From Gnomoniopsis sp. IMI 355080 (lineage: Eukaryota; Ascomycota; Sordariomycetes; Diaporthales; Gnomoniaceae): 35,377 nucleotides of DNA. The notes beneath the pieces are model-generated. The model had not been told where the DNA came from, ran no database searches, and saw only the letters and a list, made by a program, of their open reading frames with translations. The stretch covers positions 1-35,377 of the forward strand of contig JAPEVC010000301.1 in assembly GCA_027946555.1 (NCBI GenBank). Direction: 5' to 3'. A program made the translations under genes and the position numbers. The number at the start of each line of letters is the position of its first letter. Position 1 is the first letter of the stretch. Shown one piece after another: positions 1 to 9,100 of the stretch.

Positions 1-1679
1 CACCCACCCAGCCAGCGCCAGCACCGCCCGGCCAGCCCAGATGACCACTGCCCTTCAGCTTTCAATGGGCTCGAGCGCCACATCACCCGCAACGCTTTGC
101 TATGCTGGGGATGACCTAGTATAGACTATTCGTCAAGGTGCTCTCATCGTGCCGTCAACCATTCGAACAAAAGAACCAAGAGTCCCGCTTGTGTGATTGA
201 CTCGTGTGTGCGTTGGATTCACAACACTTTTCAGCCATCAAGAGGCCCAGCCCCGTTTGATTGTGGGGTGAGAGGCTCGGGCATCGAGAATACCTACCAT
301 ACATAGTGCAGCATACATACATGCATCGTCCAGCGGGAACGTCGTCACGGACGATCATCAGTCCCCACTGTGCTCACTGCAATTGTGTCCCAGCATGCCA
401 CGCTACCACGCTTGCATGCAAAGCTATACCTACGCGGTAATTCTACGTACATCAGTGTATCTGTGTGTGTCTGCGACGCTGACTCGTGTGGATTCCTCCT
501 TGTCATCGTCATCCTCGGCTTACCATAGCCTCGGGACCATCGTCAGACTTGGGCTTTTTCTTCGACGCGCACGCATATCAACGGTTTTTGGGTTTTTTTG
601 GTGGGGGTTGGATCATGCGGCAGCGATCTTCTCAAGTTCATCTCAGTCCATTTGTGCATGGAACGAATTACCTATCCTGGAGGAATCGCCTTGATGGCGC
701 AGGGTATCGCATGTACTCTGAACTAACCAGATTCTGAGCCTCACAAACTAGGGGCATGCCGTGTTTTCCAGTCGTCACATTCCTTCGCAAGCCGCCCCAG
801 GGTGGCAAGGTATCGTCGTCCTTGTTGGTCACCAGGCGAATTGTTCTTCACCGGTCACAGCGAGCTGAAGACGGTTCAGCTGCTAACTCCGTGATCTCAG
901 CCACTTCGGCCCTTGAAGCCCTTCCCATTCCATCATTACCCCAGGGAGATATCCGCAAAGTGCGGTCCGGGTCCTGCGTCAATTTGAACCCCTGCACCAT
1001 TCTTGATACACCACCACCGCGCCCCCCCCCTGGACAACAACCTTGACCTGGGGAATCACCTGTGGGTCTCGGCTATCTTTCCCAGGGCTTTTCCCACGCG
1101 CAATGGCGGGGTTGTTATTGGAGAAGGAAAGAAGGAAAGGCTGCACCAAAAACACCCCTGACATCGAGATGGAAGCTCACTGCACATGACTTTATGCATG
1201 ACATCAGGTCATCCTGTCTGTATACAGCTGGCGCCGAAGTTCGTGGAGCGACTGCAATTGGTTCTGGGCAGACTCGACCTTTTCGCCGGCTTGACTGTAT
1301 CGAGTATGCCGTTGGGCGCTGTATCGCGATGCCGACGGTAGCCATCACCCATGCAACACATTCTTTCATATATCGCCCGCGCCCAGGGGCCATAAATTGC
1401 TGCAGTCGATACATCACAAAATGCTGTCTTACACACAAGCACTTTTCGAAGTGACAGAAAGAAAAGAGACCCCCACGTAATTTCGCAGAATGGGCTGGCC
1501 GGCTGATCCATTGTCCGGCTTGGTCGCCGTGCATACTTTGGACAATGCTGTTCCAGCAAGGACTCAGTTTTCTCTTGTCTCTCGGCAAGATGTTCCAACC
1601 CCTTGCCAAACGTCATTTCTTTGCCAACGAGCAACTTGGCTTTCACTCATGGCCTGACGGAGGCGAGTGGTCCGACAAC
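1..1679. other. Left-edge intergenic region, no recognised gene
   Basis: No reading frame here gives a recognisable protein. The longest frames (up to 164 codons near 1115-1609 on the minus strand) overlap one another on both strands and show no domain or splice structure. The right part should contain the 3' UTR and terminator of the methyltransferase gene that ends at 1680. The first 40 bases are C-rich (CCACCCAGCCAGCGCCAGC-like). I found no tRNA B-box or transposase-like sequence. Confidence 0.5.
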
Positions 1680-3491
1680 TCACGTCTCTGCCGCGACGCC
1701 CTTGCCCTTGATCCCAACCACCACCATGTTCCGTGGGCTGAGCTTGTGGTCGAAAACCGACTCTACCCAGCAGTCCTGGACAATGTCCGAGTGCTCCTTC
1801 AGGAATAGCCAGCGATCCGTCACGATGAGTGACTCGACTACACCGGCACTGAATGCCATCAAGGTCCATACGGCGCTCAGCTCCCGCTTGCGACCCGCGT
1901 ACGCTTGGACATACTCGTCGATCTCCTCATCTGTGATGTTGCTCATCTTCTCGTCAATCACTGCCATATATTGGGTGTAATCATTGTCCGTGGTTAATTT
2001 CTTGATCGCCCCACGCACATATGTGTGGAATGACTTGTAGCAACTCTTGCCGAGGGACCCGATGATCACTGGGTTTGTGGACGTGTTGAAAGGACTGTGG
2101 TGCTCCTCGCCCTCGCCATTTTCCTTGGTTCCGTTTTGATTATGGTAGACCTTGGAGATGATACCTCGATCCAGGAAAATCTTCTGCAGTAATGCCCGGT
2201 AAAAGTGCCGCGTGAAAAAGGAGTCGGAGTCTTTCTCTGTCCAGTTCTGTGGTGCCTGAACAGCCATCATACGGGCTGTAATATTGAATCGAATACCCTT
2301 CCCGTCGTATGTGGACACTCGTTCACTCATCGGGTAGCCTTGAGGATCATTCTTCTCCGACTCTCGCTTGACTCGGCCATTGATAGCCTGCAAGCTCGGT
2401 CGCATATATGGCATCTTGTAGGTCGGAGGGCCCAACTTCTCGGTTAAGAGGTTGTAGCAGCAGCCAACGATTGCCACTGCCTTGATGCTGGGATTCATAA
2501 TCATAGATCGGATTCCAAAGTGTGAGAGGTTTCCACACGAATGGATCGAGATGGCCATCAGTGAGAGCTCCTTTCGCTCAGTCTCCGGTATGTCCGTATC
2601 GTGAATCCTGTCGAGTATCCCAGACAAGTCTCCGGTCTCCAGTCGGCCCGTGATGTACTTGATGATGCCCTGGCCCTCCTCGGCGCGGTACACAGCTTTC
2701 AACTCGCTCCGTGGCCTAAAGTCCGCAGCCGCTTCGTGCTCGTTCAGCGGTTTTTCTGCCATCTCATGATCCAAGCCTGAGCCCGGGTTTGCCTCAGGTT
2801 TCTGACTGCCCGCCATACTCGACCAGACTTTTTTGTTCCTCATCACTTTCTCCGCCTCTGCAAATCCAGCGAAGATGTCCAGATCCCGGGCTCCTGTCTG
2901 GTTGTTGTCCCGGCCTTCCACGGCAACGATATTCTTGCTGTATGGAACTGAAGCAAGCGTCCTTCCCAGGTAGTTCTGTCCACTGCCAAAATCGACGAAG
3001 TGACTCATCTCCGTGCCGGTCATGTGCGCAATATCAGCAGCAAGTCGGTCGACATAGTCTGCGAAGTTCGTGACCTCGTGAACTTTCTTGACGTTCATCC
3101 CGACGGCTACTCGCCTGGGTATCACAGGAAGCCTGGGTTTGACGGGCCTAAAAGACCTGTCGAGTGAGTGCCGCCTCACATCCTTGACATACTCGTACAA
3201 GGTTTGCGGCGGGTCTGGCCATTTGCGGTCTGGTGGAGGATTATCCAGGTCATCTCTCAAAAGAAAATCCAAAAGAGCCATAGGCTCACAGTCCATCAGG
3301 AACACCTGCCAATCTTCTGGAAGGATCCATTGGAAAAGACCAGGCTCGCTAGTGAAAAAGTCGAGGACGTGGACGCCACCACACAAGACCTGGAATTTGT
3401 CGCTTGTTGAAGCAAAATTGAGGAGAGATTCCACGTAGGCTTCTGTCGATCCGAACTCATCAGAGAACGGAAGGGGTTTCCGCGGTGGCAT
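1680..3491 (-). CDS. METTL25/RRNAD1-type methyltransferase-domain protein
   Basis: Single-exon gene of 603 codons read from the ATG at 3491 (MPPRKPLPFSDEF...). The frame stays open 55 codons further upstream to 3656, but that stretch (including a telomere-like CCCTAACCC) looks like leader, and protein-like sequence starts at MPPRK. A CGGVHVLDF segment near the N-terminus is followed by the S-adenosylmethionine-binding motif HFVDFGSGQNYLGRTLA at about residues 163-180, then IHSCGNLSHFG (about 315-325) and VGCCYNLLTEKLG (about 340-353). This arrangement matches the METTL25/METTL25B (RRNAD1) family of class I SAM-dependent methyltransferases. Family members are annotated as putative RNA or small-molecule methyltransferases. 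The substrate is not established and is not inferable here. The family call is firm and the function is open. The gene runs divergently from the dioxygenase gene at 4891. Confidence 0.85.
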   Translation of the reverse strand: MPPRKPLPFSDEFGSTEAYVESLLNFASTSDKFQVLCGGVHVLDFFTSEPGLFQWILPEDWQVFLMDCEPMALLDFLLRDDLDNPPPDRKWPDPPQTLYEYVKDVRRHSLDRSFRPVKPRLPVIPRRVAVGMNVKKVHEVTNFADYVDRLAADIAHMTGTEMSHFVDFGSGQNYLGRTLASVPYSKNIVAVEGRDNNQTGARDLDIFAGFAEAEKVMRNKKVWSSMAGSQKPEANPGSGLDHEMAEKPLNEHEAAADFRPRSELKAVYRAEEGQGIIKYITGRLETGDLSGILDRIHDTDIPETERKELSLMAISIHSCGNLSHFGIRSMIMNPSIKAVAIVGCCYNLLTEKLGPPTYKMPYMRPSLQAINGRVKRESEKNDPQGYPMSERVSTYDGKGIRFNITARMMAVQAPQNWTEKDSDSFFTRHFYRALLQKIFLDRGIISKVYHNQNGTKENGEGEEHHSPFNTSTNPVIIGSLGKSCYKSFHTYVRGAIKKLTTDNDYTQYMAVIDEKMSNITDEEIDEYVQAYAGRKRELSAVWTLMAFSAGVVESLIVTDRWLFLKEHSDIVQDCWVESVFDHKLSPRNMVVVGIKGKGVAAET

Positions 3492-3589
3492 AATGGAATG
3501 CCTCGCGAATCTTTCTGATCCGAGGGTCGTGGTGTCTGCGGATGGTGTAAGTTCACATTGGTGAGTTTTTTGCAGTAAGTTGATTCTGA

Positions 3590-3598
3590 GGGTTAGGG
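3590..3598. promoter_or_regulatory. Telobox-like GGGTTAGGG element
   Basis: The plus strand reads GGGTTAGGGT (CCCTAACCC on the coding strand) about 100 bp upstream of the methyltransferase start codon. It is one and a half copies of the fungal telomere unit TTAGGG. In many fungi such teloboxes are promoter sites for Tbf1/telobox-type factors at ribosome-related genes. A regulatory role here is inferred from position and motif only, and a chance match is possible. Confidence 0.3.
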
Positions 3599-3656
3599 TA
3601 ACTCTCTGGTCGAACGTACAGCTGTAGCCATGTTCAACCACGTCCGCAACCCCCAA

Positions 3657-4487
3657 AATAAGTATGAGAAGGAAAGTTCTGTCTCCCTTGTATTTTTATT
3701 GCATGATATATAAAGCAGAGTCTATGAGCTCGATGTTTTTCTTTCCCCTGGAAGTTGTTCATGATGATGCTAGTGCTTTATAAGGAAAACTTCGGCTTCT
3801 AGTATGAGCCCGCCAACCTAGTTCTGCATTGTTGGAAATAAAAGCCGACCATGACCCCTCATTGATAAATGCCATGCGGCGAGACTGTTTGGCATATTAT
3901 CACGGGCGAGCGTTCCTGTATGACAGTCGTGAACCGAGAGATCCCGTTGCTTTGCATACTAAACAAATACTCCCGACAAGCGAAGTATCCGCAGACCTTG
4001 ACCACCATGGGCTAAGGTTCAGATGTCTCGAGGAATTGCTGCTATAAATCTCATTCTGTGACATAATTTTCGACGCAGCACCTATACGATCAAGTCCCTC
4101 ACTGTCTCAAACCGCAGTATTTCCACCTCGCCCTATGCCGGGCAGCCAAGACATATATACAATAAGTATACACGTTCCACTCAATCTGCTATCCATGGGC
4201 CTACGTAGACTCTGAGACGGCTAGCGGATTGGCATACTTATCTACTCTATATACTGGGTTATGGAGATGAAACGTGTAAAGAAAATCAGCTTCGTGGAGG
4301 GCTGGTCCCGAATGATGGCCCGCGGTTAGAAAAGATATCTTCTCGATTCCCAAGCAGGTAGGAAGCTTGCTTAGGCAAAACTTTCTATTTCTTCTTTAAA
4401 ACAATATTCTTTGTATTCTTGGGGTTGCTCCATTTTTGACATTGAATCCTTCTACAAATCAAGTGATTGATTATGTATGGATTATAG
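3657..4487. other. AT-rich intergenic region between divergent genes
   Basis: This stretch is visibly richer in A/T than its surroundings, with runs such as ATATATACAATAAGTATAC near 4150 and TTCTTTAAAACAATATTC near 4390. It presumably carries the promoters of the methyltransferase gene (minus) and of the dioxygenase gene (plus). A 72-codon plus-strand frame (3829-4047) has no recognisable content. No gene is supported. Confidence 0.5.
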
Positions 4488-4904
4488 CTTAAAAGAAGAA
4501 AGTCTGTCTCAAGAAGGCCCTTCTTACCAAGATTTACTGCTCAATACCAAGCTTGGCGACAGCACATATGGCTTGCTGAAGACAGCCGTCTATGCATATA
4601 CCAAAATTCTTCTGTGTCACAGGAGGAACAGTGTAAGCGGGCTCTGGGCATGTTGTCACTTCATTTGTTCATGGCTCAATGCCCGCAGGACGGTTTCTCC
4701 AAATGGTCTACTCACCCTCATTTCTACAATTACCTAGGTACTGGCTCGGTAAGCGGCGGGGGTCGATATTGCCACTTTCTTACAAAATGCCTGTGTCTCC
4801 TCTGTCCGGTTAATAACCGAGATCATAGTCTCAGAAACTGTGGTTTGAGTACCATAGGTTTCTTTCGCAAACCCCTCATCAGAATCCAGCATGTCTCAAC
4901 CTGA
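4488..4904 (+). pseudogene. Possible gene fragment immediately upstream of the dioxygenase
   Basis: A frame open from just after a TAG at 4485-4487 to 4904 reads like real protein in its first two thirds. It contains WRQHIWLAEDSRLCIYQN, then EEQCKRALGMLSLHLFMAQ, then GFSKWSTHPHFYNYL, ending near 4735. After that it degenerates (VSGGGRYCHFLTKCLCLLC) and overlaps the start of the dioxygenase gene in another frame. No upstream ATG exists in this frame before the TAG; the first in-frame ATG is at 4614-4616. Potential donor sites (GGTACT, GGTAAG) lie at 4735-4756. It may be a decayed exon of a lost gene, an exon of an unmodelled gene, or a chance frame. I do not recognise the family. Confidence 0.3.
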
Positions 4905-5815
4905 CAGCCTGTCTGACGCAAAAGCCCATCTTAAAGAGCATGGATGGGTGCGGATTCCATCAGTACTCTCTAGTGAAGAAGCGTCAGATGCTCTAGATCG
5001 ACTTTGGAAAGCCAAGGCCGCCGTCGAAGCAGAGGGCGAGCAGACTCATCTCGAGTTCCTCGATCCGAACCCAAGCAACATCCGCGTCTTTTACCTCATG
5101 GCCGTGGACAAGATCTTCCGTGATCTTATCTCACACCCTAGAGCTATCGAGATGGTCAAGTCTGTACTGGGCGAGAACTTCCTCATCTCCAACTTCACTG
5201 CCAATATCGCGAGGCCCGGATCCAAGAGTATGGCATTGCACTCTGATCAGAGTCTCGTGTTTCCGGATCCCTGGTACAATATTTGGGCCTTGAATGTTAT
5301 CTGGTGTAAGCAATTTGATTTCTTCAATGTGGTAGAGCACATGGAGACGATGTGGGAAGACTTCACTTGCTTCACCAAGTTTCTTTCATCACACTAATTT
5401 CCAGATGTTGAAAACAGGCCTCACGGATGTGAAAAAAGAGAACGGCGCTACAATGTACATCCCCGGCTCAAACAAATGGGTGACTCGCGAAGAAGTGCCC
5501 CCTAACGCTCGTGATCTCCTTGTCCCGTTCGAGGGCAAGGCTGGCGACATCATCGTCATGGACGGACGGGTTTGGCATACGAGTGGCTCCAACATAACTA
5601 AGGACCAGGATCGGGCGCTACTGTTCGGATACTACACCGCTGGTTTTATGAGACAACAAGTTAACTGGACGGCCAAGTTGTCAAAGGAGATCCAAGACAC
5701 ACTGACTGCGGAGCAGAAGGAGTGGCTCGGCCTGGGTGTGGTGGGAAATATTGGAGTGACTGGAGACTTTAGATACTTGGATGTCCAGTATCCGGAAGCA
5801 AAGGTGCAGAGCTAA
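4891..5815 (+). CDS. Phytanoyl-CoA dioxygenase (PhyH) family protein
   Basis: Two exons, 4891-5305 and 5418-5815, joined across a 112-nt intron (donor GTAAGC, acceptor AACAG), give 270 aa. The join is fixed by phase and by the conserved string NVIWC|LTDVKKENGAT spanning the splice. An alternative CAG at 5402-5404 would break the frame. The product fits the Fe(II)/2-oxoglutarate-dependent PhyH family. It has the iron ligands H117-x-D119 (in ALHSDQS) and H192 (in GRVWHTSGS), with R204 placed to bind 2-oxoglutarate. MYIPGSNKW is a typical PhyH strand. Length is normal for a fungal PhyH protein, and there is no signal peptide or membrane segment. Relatives hydroxylate acyl-CoAs or secondary metabolites, so the substrate cannot be told. 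The gene is convergent with the Gln-rich gene and has no obvious pathway partners nearby. Confidence 0.87.
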
Positions 5816-6174
5816 TTACGAAGTAAGTAATACGTATACGAATGCGAGATAGTAATGAGATTCATTGCAAGATCATTTTATACCTCGTACATTCCACGTG
5901 CCCGCATAATACAGACGCACTGCCATTGCCCACCGCATACCTACCTCGTCAAACCTCCTGCTTCTAACTTGCCCCTGTTGCTCTGCTCTACTTTTAACAC
6001 TGCCATGTTAGGACGTACCAACCGTGTGGAACTCGTACAAGTTGATGCAGTCTTCCAATTACTATCTAGTATCTACCCAGGAACACGCAGAAAGCAAGGT
6101 CTTCTTCAGAGGTCTTGGTATGATCCTTGTATATCATAATCCAGGATTGAAATACTCAAAAAGCCAAACCCAAC
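5816..6174. other. Convergent intergenic region (shared 3' ends)
   Basis: Between the stop codons of the plus-strand dioxygenase (5815) and the minus-strand Gln-rich gene (6175), this stretch must hold both 3' UTRs and terminators. It is moderately AT-rich (AAGTAAGTAATACGTATACG just after the dioxygenase stop). The plus-strand frames at 5855-6139 and 6024-6308 have no recognisable content. Confidence 0.5.
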
Positions 6175-9100
6175 TTAGAATTTGCGGAAGTCATACTTGG
6201 GAAGCGGAACATCATCATCCAGATCTCCCTCGTGCGCCATCTCGTCTCTATCGTAGTCATCCTCGTCGTCACTGCTCTCCACAGCAACCGCCTTCCCCTT
6301 CCCCTTGACATCCTTCTTGCTCTTTGGCTTCGCCTTTGCCTTTCCTTGACCCTTGCCCTCGCCCTCACCCGCCGCATCAGGATCTCTGAAGCCGCCATCG
6401 TCCCCAACGCGCTCTAGAAACTTCTGGTACGAGTCCAGATCAAAGTCAACCTGGTCCGAGTCATACTCCTCGTCTGCCAAAGCCTTGAGATCCTCGTCGT
6501 CGTAGTCGTCGTAGTCGCTCAGTTCGATCGAGCACGCGGGGCTGTTGCTAGAGCCGGAGGAGGCCTGCTCTCCACCCAGAATAATTCCGTTTTCATCGGT
6601 GCGGAACTCCTCAGGGGCGAAGCGGTCGTATCTCTCGAGCAGAGCAAGAGAGATGGGGTCTGTGATGCCGGGGTATTTGTAGCGCTTGGGTTGTTTCTTC
6701 ATTGGACTGGTGTAAGGCGAAGGATCGCTTGCGGCAGTAAAAGATTCGCCATTGCCATGAATATTAGCCTCATCCTTTATAGCCAGAGCTTTCTTAGCTC
6801 TTGTCGACTGTTCGCATTCGTCATTGACGATGATGGCCAGCGTCCTCTCGTCTTTCTCATCCTGTCTGCGAACCCTCTCCTGCTCTTCGATGATCTTTTG
6901 CTGCAGATAAGGATCCAGTTCATCCCAGTTGGCAATAATTTCTTCGTCCTCGATGGTGTCAGGCATAGGCAGTGACTCATCCTCGTACACGAACTCGTAC
7001 TGTACGATGCCGCTCCCTTCTTCGCCTTCCGCAGAGCTCGAATCCATACTTTGCTCCCGGTTTTGACGTTGTAAGTCGTCATCAATTCCGTCAGCGACAA
7101 ACGAGTCCAATGAATCAGTGTCTTCATCGTCAGCTTCTCCCATCTCCGTGTCGAGGTCGAAGTCGTCAGACTCTTGCTCCTGCTCTTCTCTGTTCGCCGG
7201 CTCGCCACCAGGGTAGTCAGGATGAGCCTTGTCATTGGCATTATACGGAAGATCCCAGAATTTCTCTCCCACATCCTTCTCAAATGGAAGGGCCCTCATC
7301 TGCTCATCTTCGTCGTTTTTGATGATTGCCAGCTTCTCCTCCCGCGTAAGTGTCTTCCAGCGTGCTTTCATAGAATGTTTGGGCTGCCAACTGTCAAACT
7401 CAAACGGAACATTGCCGCACTTTCCCCACATGCTATGTGCGGCATACTTGCCAGTCTTGGGCAAGGAAGGGAGTTCATCGTCGGACATGTACATTTCGTC
7501 TTCAGTCGGCACAAGGTTGAGGCGTTTCTTCCAGTCCACGTGGCCCCAGAACATCATGAACACGATATGCTTCTCCAAGTGGAGATTACGGCGAACGCTC
7601 TCTTCGACAACCAGCTCGTCGGGTCGCGACAGATGTATATTTCCGCTACCCCAGCCCTCCTTGTGCTCGTTGCCTAGCTCGTTCGGGTGCACGCCGACAT
7701 ATGTGCTGCCTACCAGCAGATGGTGCTGCACTACGGACTCACGACAGTAGTACTTGAGACGCTGCTGTAGAATTTCCTCACCTTCAAGATAGCCCTTCCT
7801 TCTCAAAAGCCTCCATAGAGGGTTGAGGCCATCGCGCAAGCCGAGGAAGGTATCTGCCAGCACGGTGGACTTGGGGCCGAAGATAGGCTCATTGAAACGC
7901 ATCTGAAGCTTGACGTAGAACATCTGGGCGTTGTACAGATCGCGCGGTGTCCAGATTTTCTCGTTACGGATAAAGCTGCGACGCAGGTTATTGGTGGAGA
8001 TGTCCATCAGCATCCATATCTTCTTCAGTGTAACATGCATCGTTTCTGGTAGGCGGTGGCCAGCACGGGCGAGGCAAGCCAGGATATCTCGCGTATGTTT
8101 TTCGCGTTGGGCTATCATGGCGAGGTATTTGAGACTTGGAACGCTTCTCACTACGTGCGTCCTGCTTACCACGCGCGAGGGCCGCGCCCAAGGGGCCCGA
8201 GGTATCGGCACGGGTCCTGGCATGGCCCAGGGTTTCCCAGCAGGGTCTTTCATGCTAAGATTGCCGTAGAACTTCCAGTAGAATACCTTCCAACCTGAAG
8301 GTGAGATTTCCTGTGCCCATGCCGCGATGGTGGATTGGAACCGCAAGTTGACGAGGTTGTGGAAGGTCTTGCTGACGCTATAGAGCATGATTATGTCTTT
8401 GACGCGGAGGTGCTTGGTGACTTCAATCATGAACGTCCAGTCGCAGCAGATAGATTCGATGAGGCGGAAGTTACGATCGAAAATCTGGTGCTCGTACGGT
8501 TTTTTGAAGGGATTGTCAGCTAGGCTGAGACTCTGACCGGAAAACTCACCCTTGAACTCAGTTGTGAGGCCAAGGATTTCGAGATCGAGATCAAAGCTAG
8601 TTACTTGGTTGTCATCAGCCGAGCTGTTGTCCGTGTCCATCGGCTCAGGTCTGTTCTCAGGGCCTTGAAGATAGACCTTTTGTGCATTCGCGTGAAAGTT
8701 GAGGTGCTCATGCCGGATCCGTTGTCGCTTCGCATCCCGCACTGCCTCCTCTATGATGTCGTCTCCAAGATCGTCCTCATCCAGCTCGGCAAGACGCTTT
8801 CCACCCTTGATATTGTCTTTCTTCTTCCAGGTCTCCTGGGCGGCAAGACAAGCCTGTTGATCCTGGGTCATAGGCACATTGTGCTGCTCTTGCCACTCTT
8901 GAACTTGAAGGAGCGTCTGCTGGTATAATGGATCCTGCACCATATCCTCGGGAATTGGGTTATCAACGTGCTGAGCTTCGGCTACGTTGTGGTCTAGCCA
9001 TTGTGCAGTCCTTTGGAGTGCTCGCTGACGAATTTCTCCTTCACGAACCTCGGCTTCTTCTCCGACTTGCTCGGGGAACAGTCGAAAGTCCTCGTCTCCA

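Noticed and set aside
1115..1609. 164-codon minus-strand frame
   Set aside because: No recognisable domain. It overlaps frames on both strands and shows no splice structure; probably chance.
3492..3656. 55-codon N-terminal extension of the methyltransferase
   Set aside because: Contains the telobox-like motif and possible splice signals; protein-like sequence begins at the ATG at 3491.
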